Shown: positions 28,645 to 38,304 of the stretch, piece after piece
Numbering within the stretch: position 1 is the stretch's first letter
How the letters are laid out: every line of letters begins with the position of its first letter
Assembly (NCBI GenBank): GCA_964036045.1
Contig: OZ038380.1
Coordinates: 61,798,591-61,862,590, forward strand
From: Eutreptiella sp. 'Long Island Sound 2002'
Lineage: Eukaryota; Euglenozoa; Euglenophyceae; Eutreptiales; Eutreptiaceae
Direction: 5' to 3'
Length of the DNA stretch: 64,000 nt
Program-made: the position numbers and the translations under genes
The notes under the pieces: model-generated
What the model saw: only the letters and a program-made list of their open reading frames with translations
Database searches by the model: none
What the model was told of the DNA's origin: nothing

Positions 28645-29051
28645 TCCATAGCTTCTCCACAGATAGGGGGTTGAGGCATAGTGGCGTAAGTCACATTAGA
28701 ACGCCATGGCACAGATTGGAAAGAATTTGTCGAAGACGATGTGGTCCCCGACTCATGAGTCTGTGGCGCATTAGTGAATGAACCTTCATGGTGTTGGATT
28801 TGTTGAACCATTTGTTGCAACCGACCACTCTGGTTGAGCAACGATAGGACCTCCATAGCATTCGCTAGCTCAGCTGTCATCATGTTACTTGCTGAAGGCA
28901 CTAGGCGTGGAGCTACAGCTTCAGCCTACTCAGGACATGTAGGCGCAGGAAAACGATAGGCTTCGAATCGAGATCCGTCTAGAGGTACTTCTGGGGTTCC
29001 AATCCCGGCCATGGTAGGCGCGACTAGTTCCTCATCGGAGACCGGTATCAT
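28497..29051 (-). CDS. Chromovirus A gag N-terminal part
   Basis: ATG codons at 29051 and 29012 open a frame reading MIPVSDEELVAPTMAG. It meets TAG at 28926-28928 and continues open through NMMTAELANAMEVLSLLNQ to about 28640, where protein-like sequence passes to the frame of 27142-28644. The ATG at 29051 lies about 190 bp after the primer-binding site, a normal leader length. The single TAG has plausible coding sequence on both sides. Confidence 0.6.
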
Positions 29052-29238
29052 GACTTTCACGTCGTTTTCGGAAGCGCCCGTAGCTTCTAGGCTGCTTGGA
29101 GTTTCACAGGGTCCATCTCAATTTTTCAGGCTCGATTTTCTGAGTTCAGGAATTCTTCTCCCTCCCTTACTAAATTTCCAGGCTGGAATTGAATCGAAAT
29201 TAAATCCAAGGGATACTGGATTTAGGCAGAGCAGGTTT

Positions 29239-29250
29239 TCTCTGCTACCA
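29239..29250 (-). promoter_or_regulatory. Primer-binding site of chromovirus A (tRNA-iMet type)
   Basis: The minus strand reads TGGTAGCAGAGA, matching 11 of the 12 bases complementary to the 3' end of eukaryotic initiator tRNA-Met (CCUCUGCUACCA). Element C uses the perfect version at 48679-48690. This places the end of the 5' LTR at 29251. Confidence 0.75.
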
Positions 29251-30058
29251 GTTAGATTTGGCACCCTCCTCAACAACAGCAAAGTAATGGGCTCATAGTA
29301 TTGTAGTCTTCCAGCTTAGTCCATAGCAAAAAGGGACTATGAAACACAATCATTATTTACACTCATGTTCACTCCTTACCTCCCTTCCACTCTCACCATA
29401 CAAATATCCCTCTTGTAGTAAAATACACCTAGTTAGGACTTACCTAGGAAGCACCACGTGCTCCCTGGTGTTGCCGCCAGGCGCCTCTCCTCTATCCATC
29501 TCTCTTCTCTCCTCTTGTGTTTGGGGCTTGGGTTAGGCCTAGGCATACCCTTGGGATCCCCCAATACATGAAACATGCTTGGAACCCACCAAATAGGCAC
29601 TAAAATACATGTAGAAGTAGGGAAAACCATGGAAAAGGGTTGTAGAGTAAATAGAGGTCCCTTAGGGGCCTTAGACTCCTTCGAAGGTAGTATGTGTGGT
29701 ATCACTCACAAAATGAGTCGATCATGCATGACATGCATGACAATCCATGATGTCAAAAATGTGATCATCCAACTTCAAAGAGTTATGAAAAATGAATAGT
29801 AGAACCTTCTTAGGAACCCATAAAAGTGGGGTTGTGGTTGTGTTAGTTCTGAGCGAAAGTGAGGTTTTGGGTTGGAATGTGAAAAACACATGCTAGGGCG
29901 CCAGCATGTCCAGACACATGATGCATGACACATCACACATGATGCATGATGAATGATGATGATGATGAATGATGATGAATGATCTGAATCTGCTCTGAGT
30001 TCAAATAAAGTACACTCTGAGTTCAAAATATATACTCCATGGGGCTCAATCTCACTGG
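29251..30058. other. Probable 5' LTR of A and intergenic DNA with ATGATG microsatellite
   Basis: No gene is supported. The part adjacent to 29251 should be the 5' LTR of element A, but its outer end cannot be fixed without a second copy. A simple repeat of ATG/ATGA units lies at about 29935-29990. Confidence 0.4.
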
Positions 30059-30216
30059 TCTACGAAAGGGGTACGAAAGGGTGTACAAAAGGCACGTACG
30101 ACATGGGGGTATTCGTAGATTTTGTACGAAAGGGGTGCCCCATTTCGTACACCCTTTCGTACCCTTTTTTACAACTTAGATGTGCCTTCGTACCCCTTTC
30201 GTGCACCCTTTCGTAG
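30059..30216. repeat. Imperfect inverted repeat built from TACGAAAGGG units
   Basis: The left arm begins ctacgaaaggggtacgaaag near 30059. The right arm ends with its approximate reverse complement (caccctttcgtag) near 30216. A long hairpin is possible. Related units occur at 43670-43985 and 44838-44990. Confidence 0.75.
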
Positions 30217-30375
30217 TTGGTGTTTCCTAGGTAATTTCCAACTTATGTTCTGGAATCCCACATGCTCAGTTACACCCAGTGTGCCATCCTCTTTCTTCTC
30301 AAATCTCTTTCTCTTTGGTCACCTTTGTTTCATGCTTCCTTCATCCTACTCTTAGGGGGACCTCCTTTCTTCACA

Positions 30376-30838
30376 ATGTCCGCCGCCCAGGATCTCCTGC
30401 AAGATAAGGTGGACGCATGCCGCCAGCAGGTTGGGCAAGGGGTTTTCCATAGCCCCCAAGGCAGTACTACCCAAGTCTGCCCTATCGATGATCTGCGGAC
30501 CCTTCCGCATTTTGATGCCGGTACCATGTTTGGCCGCATCACAGTGGCAAGACGCTCCCTTGCCTCCAAGCAACCCCGTGCCCTCACCAACTTCCTCGGG
30601 GCCTCCTACAATCACAACCCCCACCTCTGCACCTTTAGCGTTGGCCTCACCGGTCCCGATATGGATGATTTGTTGAAAGGTTTGGAGGAACAGCTGCCGG
30701 ACAAGGTGGGTCACAGGCAGAATTATGGTGCGGTGGCAGCTGATGGGGCGTTGAACATCCATAGTGCTAAGGGGAAAAAGTCACAACACGACAACACCAT
30801 AGGATGTCTGAAAAGGAGGACATGCACAGGATATCCAC
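30376..30838 (+). CDS. Unrecognised host-like gene, 5' exon, interrupted by chromovirus B
   Basis: The ATG at 30376 starts MSAAQDLLQDKVDACRQQVG and stays open to the insertion point. I do not recognise the protein. The part up to about 30760 looks natural, with mixed composition. A frame change or intron must fall before 30800, because across the target site the protein-like frame is the one reading MSEKEDMHRIS, which joins downstream sequence at 42125. Chromovirus B separates this exon from the rest of the gene by 11.3 kb, so this copy is probably inactive. Confidence 0.45.
30834..30838. repeat. Target-site duplication TCCAC, left copy (element B)
   Basis: The five bases tccac directly precede the left LTR of B and are repeated at 42120-42124 after the right LTR. 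This is the usual duplication length for Ty3-type integrase. Confidence 0.85.
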
Positions 30839-31625
30839 AGAAAGTTTTATAGTGATTTCAACACTGTGTTTGTGCCTCTCCTGCTGCTTGCTGCTGGTGT
30901 AGGGTTTCCTGCTGCTTGTTTTTGAAGATGAAAATGTTTTAGTTGCTGAAATACAATCAATCCAGGATAGCCCAAGCCAGAGATAAGCAAGTAGAAGAGA
31001 ATCAGGATCAAAGCATGAAGGGCTGCAGTGTAAACAGTGAAAGGTGAAAGGATATTCACAGTAACTGCAACTCAGGGCACTTCGGATTGCATATTCACAA
31101 AGATAGCTGAAATGTTTTGGAAAAAGAGTTGGAAAACTGCCCCATGGTCACTCAATCTCCATAGTGCCATCTCAGGAGACGTGCACTCTTTGTTTTGGGT
31201 CCCATATTTGCTGAGGTGGCAGGGCATATGGCGATGAGGTCACTGCCATGTCACATGGGATCTTCCTACTTAGCTAGACTGACCGGGAATTGAACCCAGG
31301 ACCTCTCAAAAAGAGGTGCTCAGCCCCCTAAGGTGCATACCACTAGGACAGCTAAGAATTCATGAGAAAACATAGATAAATTCATAGGCTCTGCCCTGGA
31401 TATGTCAGTTCTTAGTCGACTCAGGAAAAGATGAATTGCCTCACATTCATAGGGGATTAAGGGGTCCACTCCATATCCTGATTGGGTGTTTGGTTCCATA
31501 GGTCAAAATGTGTTTTCACCACTTTTGGTTCGGCCAATACTAAGATAGAAATGCCTGTGTGCTCAGTGCATCTCTAATACAACTAGAGTATGCCTCAAAG
31601 CATTGGAAAAGCACTTTTTCTTACC
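30839..31625 (-). repeat. 3' LTR of chromovirus B
   Basis: 787 bp, matching 41333-42119. In element orientation it starts AGTAAG (here with one changed first base) and ends TTCT, not the usual TG...CA. It contains a tRNA-like sequence at 31270-31355. Confidence 0.88.
31270..31355 (-). ncRNA. tRNA-like sequence inside LTR (3' copy)
   Basis: The minus strand begins TTAGCTG and ends TAGCTAA, which pair as a 7-bp acceptor stem. An A-box-like stretch (CCTAGTGGTATGC), an anticodon arm ACCTC-loop-GAGGT with loop TTTTTGA (possible UUU anticodon) and a perfect T arm with the B box GGTTCAATTCC are present. It is 86 nt, slightly long because of the D-arm region. It is either a captured tRNA or tRNA-derived SINE, or a pseudogene. 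Confidence 0.6.
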
Positions 31626-31633
31626 CCCCCCTT
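31626..31633 (-). promoter_or_regulatory. Polypurine tract of chromovirus B
   Basis: The minus strand reads AAGGGGGG directly before the 3' LTR, the usual site that primes plus-strand DNA synthesis. Element D has CAGGGGGG in the same place. Confidence 0.75.
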
Positions 31634-33805
31634 GTGCTGTGGTGACCACCGCTGTCACACCTTCAGGAAAAAGGGATTTTTTCTTGGCCTTTCCTTGGTT
31701 TCCACATCTACTTTAAAATACCTATAGTTTCCCTCACACAGAAAAATGGGCGCTCACCATGGCTGGCGCCTTTGTGCTGCTGTGTTCCTGACATTTCCTA
31801 CAGAAAGCTCAGCGCTCATGGCGCTGCCGGGTTTCCTGTGGCTTGGTTGGGTTAGGTTGGGAGCATGCCAAAACCATGTGCATGTGCATCCCTCCCTCCA
31901 AGACGCGGCGCGACACTAACCCAACGCCAGACTCTGTATGGACATCCGCTCTGGTTGTGAAAACCTGCTGGCGACCTGCTGTCCTGATCTTAGGGTGAAG
32001 GGAGTCGTCAAGAAATTAAATTGCCCCTTGATGGGGTCTTGGGTTCTGCTCAGTCTCCTGGCTGCTGCTTTTTGGCCCAGAAAGCGGCCTACTCAGCGAC
32101 GCTTTCGCGAGGATATCTGCAGAGGCAGGAATGGGAGAATTATGCACGAATCCACGCAAACTCGAAGCGACAACACCTAGATCCGTCAAATGATGGCCTA
32201 GAATTTTTCTTAGACAATACACCTGAGCAGAATCCAATTGTGCATCAGAAGCACATTTTTATAAAAATTGTAGTCATCTCTGGATTTTTTAAATCAAGAA
32301 ATTCCTACGCATAAAAAGGCGGCGCGCAGGAGCGGCTCCTAGCGAAGCGCCGGAAAATACAGAAATAATGAGATTATAAACGTATGTCTCACGTAACTCG
32401 GAAAATGACGAGACACACATTAATAGATAAACATACAGATTCCACCCACACTGACAGAAGGGTCAAAAATCCAAGAATTCGAAAATCAACGAAAAGACTT
32501 CAATGAATCAGGTATAAACCACAGGTGTGCTCGTCTTGTATGCAGCATGCACATTGCTCGTCTCGTGTCTCCCTGACCAGTCTTGTAGCTGCGCTAACAA
32601 AAGATAGAGGGCTCGATTAGAAAGATTGCAGATGATTAGAGGTCAGATCAGGGTGATTAGACATACACGCAAGTGCATAGCGACGTTTTTCGCTTGCGCC
32701 TCGTTTCAGGTCTCCACTTGCTCTCTCTCTCCAGCGGTAGGTAAGGTAGGTAAGCCCAGGTGGGGCCACCCCCTGGTAGAGTCCGTGATTTTGGGTAAGA
32801 TTAGTCAGCAAGACCGAGATTGGCTCTGGTTGTTCACAAACTCGTGCATGCTTGTGCATTCACACACGCATTAAAGGGTAGGCCACGCGAAATGCGCACG
32901 GTAAACCTTGTTTAGGTTACCCGGGGGCTCCTCGGTACGTTCTTTAAGAGAACCTGAGGAGTCTCTTAGCGCTTGCTTGCTTGACAGGGCGTGTTTGAGG
33001 ACAGTGTGTTATAGGTCACACTGAGAAGCGTATACTACGTGGAGTGTGGCTTGGTTCTCCAGCCGCAAACACCCCTTCATTGGCCTTTGCTTTACAGGTG
33101 GGCAGGTAGGGTGATTGGTGCAGCAGCATACCATTTTGTTCTAGCCCTGCTAAAAAAGGGCGCTGATCACACAAACAATTGCCTGCACCTCCGCCAGGAG
33201 TGGCGAGGGCAGTTCGACTCCATCGACATCCACGCTGTGCACGCAACAAGAGCACCTCTTCCCTCCAAGCCCTAGCAGGGGAAACGCGTTGTGGCGTCCC
33301 CTGTTAGGCCACAGTTGCTTAGCAGCGCTGTGTTCTCTTGTCTTCTTCACAGGAGGGTAATTAGGACTCACGACTTGACCTCCAACAACACCCAGTAGAG
33401 CGTGAGTGCAGGAGTGGTAATCCTGAGTGGGGGCTTGAGGCAGTTGCAGAAGTGCTCGCCCACCAGGATGGTGCAACTGTAGGTGGGGTGTGTAGTGTAG
33501 TGGTGTCTCCTGTCCCGCGTGCTTTTCCTCGTGGGCAGGGGAGTGCGTTAGCTTTTGGCCTTTAGCAAAAATGGGCGTTTTGTATGCCCTTAGCACACTT
33601 GGCCACCCCTCCCCCCTAGTAGGTAGGGCTTTTGCCGTCTTTCCCCAAGGATAGGCGCCAGCACAGAAATTGGGCGCCATAAGAGTGGTACCAGTACCTG
33701 AGTAGGACCTTCGGTCCAACATCAGCGAAGCCCGGTCTCCGGGAGCCACGCCCGGGAGAGAAGTGAGACACACACAGACATACGTAGCAAACTGAAGGGT
33801 AAGGT
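31634..33805 (-). other. Long non-coding 3' internal region of chromovirus B
   Basis: No gene is convincing between the pol stop and the LTR. The part from about 32735 to 33789 is conserved in element D (61325-62364), including the palindromic block ggcgccagcacagaaattgg and gttataggtcacactgagaag. The short frames here are not conserved between the two copies, so the constraint is not protein coding. The segment 31634-32700 shows nothing recognisable. Confidence 0.6.
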
Positions 33806-36800
33806 TCAGTCCCTAGCTTTAGTCTTTGAGGCAAGCGTCTCAGCGAGCCTCAGCAACTCACCAAGGTTGTTCTGGGACAAGTAGTCAACCAGAACTGACT
33901 TTAGGCGTCCCTCAGGTAGAACAAACGCAGAGAAGGGCTCCCAGGTGGCCTCTTCGACTCCAGACCCTTCCCAGAGGGTGAGGAAGCGCCAACCCTGGCG
34001 ATAGCGGTGGCGTAGGACAGACTTCACCAGGTAGAAGCCCTCCTTAGCCATCTCCTCGGCGTTCATGTCGGGGAGTTCCCCTTCAACTTCCATAGGGCTG
34101 GCAGCCCCTTGTAGGTCTAGGGCGGCGATTTCCTCGTCGTTCAGCTCCCACTGCTCCCCACAGAGGTCTTCAGGATCATAGTAGCGCTTCAGGTGTTGAG
34201 CAGCGGACACCAGGGTCCCCCCTAGACGGGGAGAACACCGCACGGTGATACGGTGTCCATCCACTGATAGATTCTTGTACGGCCCGAAGTATGGGTCATC
34301 GCTGGTAGAGCGTGGCCAGGCAGGTAGTCGACTGTGGTGCACCAGCACCCAGTCCCCCTCTTGGTAGGTGGCCGGTACTCGATGATTGTTCTTCTTGTTC
34401 CACTGACGCTCCCTCACTCTCTGGAGCATAGCCTTGGCCTTGTCCACCTTCGCTTGTTGCTCTTGGACCCATTCACCCACAGAAGAATGGGTGTCCTCTG
34501 GATAGGGGGCATGTAGGAACCACGCCGGGCGCCCCAGGAATAGCTCATGGGGCGAGTAGCCAGTAGCTGAACTCTCTTGGGAGTTCATCCTCAAGGATAT
34601 GACGGGGAGTAGTCTCACCCAGTCTCTGCTGCGTTCAGTTTTGCACCATATCCTTACATTCTCCTTGAGCACACGGATCTGTCGCTCACATAGGGGGTTG
34701 CTCGTGTGCGAGTAGAAGATCCCCGTAGACACCTCGACATTGACGGATCTCAGGACCCTCTTGTACCAACCGGTATCTGAGCGTACTCGTACGACCTCAT
34801 CGGAGTTGATCTCCTTGGGCGCCCCATAGACACAAAACCACTCCTCCAGGAGTATCTTGATAGTCTCCTCCACGGTAATGTACTTGGTACATGGGAACAC
34901 CCTGGTAAACCTGGTCAACCCACAGGTTACCACGAGGGCGAAGTCATAGCCCCCGAACTTCGGCATCTCCGTGTAGTCCACGTATAGCACACTGTTAGCA
35001 CAGTGAGGGATGGGCAGGGTCGAGTAAAGACCTCTTTCCCTGATATCACCTGGTTTACAGGACCTGCACGGGCACTTGTCCACGATAGGCTGGAGGGTTT
35101 TCCGCAGTTGGTCGTCAGTCCACGTAGTACGGAACCACTGCTTGAACAGCCTCGGGGTACGGTCAGCACCCACATGACCGCTGGACTCATGGGTCCACTT
35201 CAGCAGCGCTGGGACTCTGTCAGTAGGCACCACGATACGGTCCTCGTTCCAGAGGTAGCTCTTGTCCCTCTTCCACTGATCTTGGTTGACCAGGAGGGGT
35301 TCAAGGCGTTTCTCCAGGCGCTTGTAGATATCCCGGAACTCCTTCAGGTACTCCGATTGTTGGAGTCCATCCAGGGGGCGTATCATCGTCATGTTGAGGT
35401 CCAAGTGGATGTCCATACGGCTGAACGCCTCCTTAGCCAGCGCTTCAGACCGGGCACCAATCAGGGCGTCGAAGTTGTTGCGGCTGATGTAGTCTGCACA
35501 CTCGTTCTTCACCCCCTGGCTATGGTGTACCGTCAGCCGTAGTTGACTGAGGTAGGTCCACCAGCGCCGTAGCTTGGCCTTCTCAGGTGGGGGGCCCTTC
35601 TGGAAACTGCGGACCGGTTCTTGGTCGCACAGCCAGACCACAGGGTTACTCCCCAACAGTCGTGCTTGTGAGGACAGCACTAGCATACCCGCGAGCAATT
35701 CTGGCTCATAGGTGGAGTAGCTCCCCCTGGCCTGGTTCCACTTCCAGTTCCAGTGGCCCAGAGGTACTAGGACGCACCTGTCGTCACGGTAGCTGTGCTT
35801 GAGGGTTCCATCTTGGTTGAGACCTTCAGTCCCCCATTGGGAAATGGCCGAGTCGAACTCCTCCTTCTCTAGTGCTTGCCATCCGAACAACGTTCCACCA
35901 CCGCCCACATTGCTGGCGTCGGTCACCAGGAAAATCTCCGCTTGTGCCCTAGGCACGCCCAAGCACTTAGCGTTGGCCACGTTGTCTTTGAGCTCGTCAA
36001 ACGCTTGTTGCTCTTGTGGGCCCCAGCGCCAAGTAGTACTCTTCTTGATCAAGTCCGTCAGAAACGCGCTGGTGTAGGTGAAGTTTTTGATATGGCCGCG
36101 AAAGAAGTTGCACGCCCCAATGAAACTGCGTACATCATGAAGTCCTTTCTTGGGGTCTTCGTGTCGTACCTTAGCATCCATCAGGGGTTTGGCCTTAGAG
36201 GCCGCTGGGGTCCACCACCCATAGCCAACGTCAAACCCCAGGTACTGCATGGTCTCCTGCATGAACTCACACTTCTCCAGCTTGAGTTGTGTGTGGTTCT
36301 CCTGGATGACCGCAAAAAACTCACCAAAGAGGATTAGGTGGTCCTCCTGGGTATTGGTCCCGAGGCATACATCGTCGATGTGAGCTTCCATCTGGGCCCC
36401 ACGGGATATAAGTTCCTGCACCTTAGGTCTCCTTCGTAGGATGGACAAGATCTTGTTCATCAGCTCTTGGAATAGAGCGGGTGCGTTGGCCACGCCAAAT
36501 GGCATGACCTTCCACTTCAACACCCTCCCCTGAGGGGTGATGAAGGCCAGTAGCTCCTGAGCGCTGGACGTCAGGTCTACTTGCCAGAATCCGGTCCTCT
36601 TGTCCATCTTGGTCTTGTAGCAACAGGAGGCTATCTTCTCCAGGGTAGACTGCATATTGGGAATGGACCCTGAGTGGTTCAACGTTTTCTTGTTCAGCTC
36701 TCCGTAGTCCACTACCAGCCGTTTCGCTGTAGACCCAGGTTTAGCCACCAGGAAACAGGGGCTGCAGTGTAGGGGGTAGTCCCCGTCCTTGTACTCCAGG

Positions 36801-37003
36801 ACTAGGCCAGCGTCGATACATTCTTGTATCTGCCGCTCAATCTCGTCGGCCTGCTCTTTAGGAGCTGGATAGGGTCTCCTCCGGATCTTGTGACCCACGA
36901 ACTCGGGTTTCAGCTTGAGGTCCATCTGTACCAGCTTGTCACATGAGGCTGGAGGGGGTAGTTCTCCGAACACCTCCAGATAGGTCCTTATAAGCTTCTG
37001 CAC
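33806..37003 (-). CDS. Chromovirus B reverse transcriptase, RNase H, integrase, chromodomain
   Basis: 1065 codons. Reverse transcriptase spans residues about 40-260, with HCSPCFLVAKPGS, FWQVDLTSSAQE, VMPFGVANAPALF and catalytic HIDD at residues 208-211 (36371-36382); His replaces the usual Tyr/Phe. RNase H follows: VTDASNVGGGG, YEPELLAG, LCDQEPVRSF, NECADYISRN. Integrase has HESSGHVGADRT...CPCRSC zinc ligands, Asp in LYVDYTEMPKFGG, Asp in NSDEVV, Glu in NPLCERQIRV, and GPY in YFGPYK. A chromodomain ends the protein (YLVKSVLRHRYRQGWRF, then LWEGSGVEEATWEP). It reverse-transcribes and integrates element DNA. The frame joins the upstream ORF only through a frameshift near 37000. Confidence 0.93.
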   Translation of the reverse strand: MQKLIRTYLEVFGELPPPASCDKLVQMDLKLKPEFVGHKIRRRPYPAPKEQADEIERQIQECIDAGLVLEYKDGDYPLHCSPCFLVAKPGSTAKRLVVDYGELNKKTLNHSGSIPNMQSTLEKIASCCYKTKMDKRTGFWQVDLTSSAQELLAFITPQGRVLKWKVMPFGVANAPALFQELMNKILSILRRRPKVQELISRGAQMEAHIDDVCLGTNTQEDHLILFGEFFAVIQENHTQLKLEKCEFMQETMQYLGFDVGYGWWTPAASKAKPLMDAKVRHEDPKKGLHDVRSFIGACNFFRGHIKNFTYTSAFLTDLIKKSTTWRWGPQEQQAFDELKDNVANAKCLGVPRAQAEIFLVTDASNVGGGGTLFGWQALEKEEFDSAISQWGTEGLNQDGTLKHSYRDDRCVLVPLGHWNWKWNQARGSYSTYEPELLAGMLVLSSQARLLGSNPVVWLCDQEPVRSFQKGPPPEKAKLRRWWTYLSQLRLTVHHSQGVKNECADYISRNNFDALIGARSEALAKEAFSRMDIHLDLNMTMIRPLDGLQQSEYLKEFRDIYKRLEKRLEPLLVNQDQWKRDKSYLWNEDRIVVPTDRVPALLKWTHESSGHVGADRTPRLFKQWFRTTWTDDQLRKTLQPIVDKCPCRSCKPGDIRERGLYSTLPIPHCANSVLYVDYTEMPKFGGYDFALVVTCGLTRFTRVFPCTKYITVEETIKILLEEWFCVYGAPKEINSDEVVRVRSDTGWYKRVLRSVNVEVSTGIFYSHTSNPLCERQIRVLKENVRIWCKTERSRDWVRLLPVISLRMNSQESSATGYSPHELFLGRPAWFLHAPYPEDTHSSVGEWVQEQQAKVDKAKAMLQRVRERQWNKKNNHRVPATYQEGDWVLVHHSRLPAWPRSTSDDPYFGPYKNLSVDGHRITVRCSPRLGGTLVSAAQHLKRYYDPEDLCGEQWELNDEEIAALDLQGAASPMEVEGELPDMNAEEMAKEGFYLVKSVLRHRYRQGWRFLTLWEGSGVEEATWEPFSAFVLPEGRLKSVLVDYLSQNNLGELLRLAETLASKTKARD

Positions 37004-38304
37004 CCGCGGTCAAATAGCTTGATCTTGTCCTCCATGTCCTCGTCAGAGTGTAAGTTGCTTGCCCCCTGAGTAATAGACGTTGGGAGGTGATCCCCCAACC
37101 ACTCTCCGCCCTTGGTAGTGTCCTTCAACCCTTGGTAGGCATATAGAAGTTCTTGTTCAACCATCCCCGGTGGACGATGGCAACATAGGCACGCTCGAGG
37201 GGGTTCACATACACATTCCTCCGAGAGGTCGTCCTCCTCTGGGGTCCTCACATGGGCGCACCACAAGCTCTCCATGAGTTTAAGATCTACCTCCCTTTGC
37301 CCGGTGGTGATCTTTTGTTCGAGGTCCTCCTTCAATTGGGATAGATCTCCCATACGTCCTTGCTTCAGTGGCCATGAGCTGCGGGTAGGCTTAGCGTAGC
37401 ATGGCTTTTTCGCCACCAACTTCCTCTTGGAGTCCACATACTCCCTTAGCCTGGATCGAGGGGCCAGCTCTTTGTCCACGGGGTCTTCCACCCTCATGGA
37501 GAGTAGGGGTTTCAGTGGGGCGACGTACTCGGCGTTCTCCACTTCCTCCGCACAGGTCTGCACGAAGAAGGCGTCGTGCTCAGTTTCAGCATCTGAGTGG
37601 ATAGAGCTAGGTAGCTCGGATAGCCCACACTCAGAGACTCCATCAGGAACAGGTACATGGCAGGGAGAGTTGAGGGCGTTGGTGTCAGTCACGACGTACT
37701 CTTCTCCTCCGGATATAGTCTCAATAGCATCTTGAGGTCGTAGGCGATCCTTCAAGTCACCCAAGGCGAGTCCGTCGCTTTCTCGTTGTATAGCCTGGAC
37801 CAGAGTGGGGTCCAGATCCTCCCAGGGGATTGAGGTAAGACCTCTGTCCACCACGCTGAGCATACTCCCCCATCCGGGATTCCCAATAGGCGTCTTACGC
37901 CCCAGAGGCACGTAGATGGCCTCATCAGGTAACCAAACAGAGCTGATAGTCAGCCTGTCCAAGAGGTTTCGCCAGTACTCGTTGCCCCCATGGGCTCCCC
38001 AATCGGGGGAGCACAGGACCATATGGGAACGTTCCAAGGCCACCTTGGTCAGGACCTTCCCCAGTTCACTGAGCCTGGGGTTCCCGTAGGCCATCCCGAA
38101 AGAGGGCCAGTAAAATTTGTAGCTGCAGTTCTTCCCCTTGCTGCAGTAGAGGTCCAGTACATGCTGCTTGTCACTGGCGAACAACTTCACACTCAGGTCT
38201 TCTCTAGAGTAACCCAACTCCTTCAGACCTTGGTCTAGGATTTCCCCCAATAGTTGATAGTCCTCAGTTTTGGAGGCCGCCATCATGTTCGAGGGCTCCT
38301 CCTT
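36988..38304 (-). CDS. Chromovirus B methyltransferase-like domain and linker
   Basis: This part follows the protease in the same frame after TAG 38305-38307. It begins MMAASKTEDYQLL. From about 38200 to 37850 it carries the same order as A and C: VKLFASDKQHVLDLYCS, then MAYGNPRLSELGKVLTKV, then MVLCSPDWGAHG, EYWRNLL, and GWGSMLSVVD. The catalytic-type NPPF has become NPRL, so methyltransferase activity is doubtful. The rest is an acidic linker with a Cys patch (EECVCEPPRACLCC). The frame ends at 36988, and the conserved KLIRTYLEVFGELPPP continues in another frame. Confidence 0.68.
   Translation of the reverse strand, partial: KEEPSNMMAASKTEDYQLLGEILDQGLKELGYSREDLSVKLFASDKQHVLDLYCSKGKNCSYKFYWPSFGMAYGNPRLSELGKVLTKVALERSHMVLCSPDWGAHGGNEYWRNLLDRLTISSVWLPDEAIYVPLGRKTPIGNPGWGSMLSVVDRGLTSIPWEDLDPTLVQAIQRESDGLALGDLKDRLRPQDAIETISGGEEYVVTDTNALNSPCHVPVPDGVSECGLSELPSSIHSDAETEHDAFFVQTCAEEVENAEYVAPLKPLLSMRVEDPVDKELAPRSRLREYVDSKRKLVAKKPCYAKPTRSSWPLKQGRMGDLSQLKEDLEQKITTGQREVDLKLMESLWCAHVRTPEEDDLSEECVCEPPRACLCCHRPPGMVEQELLYAYQGLKDTTKGGEWLGDHLPTSITQGASNLHSDEDMEDKIKLFDRGCRSL

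Larger units (their letters stand above)
21660..29251 (-). mobile_element. Chromovirus A (Ty3-type LTR retrotransposon), degraded, 3' LTR not found
   Basis: Minus-strand order is primer-binding site, gag, protease, methyltransferase-like domain, reverse transcriptase, RNase H, integrase, chromodomain. Coding parts are interrupted by in-frame stops (28926 TAG; 26742, 23264 and 22373 TGA) and by frame changes near 28640, 27050 and 24740. A 5' LTR should lie to the right of 29251, but I find no matching copy left of 21818, where repeat R begins about 150 bp after the last ORF. The element therefore seems truncated at its 3' end. Confidence 0.8.

Noticed and set aside
30352-30762. 136-codon minus-strand ORF
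   Set aside because: Antisense to the 5' exon of the split gene. The plus-strand reading fits the downstream continuation across the target site; this one does not.
33150-33773. 207-codon minus-strand ORF in B's 3' region
   Set aside because: The homologous stretch in D shifts frame within a few dozen residues, so it is not conserved as protein.
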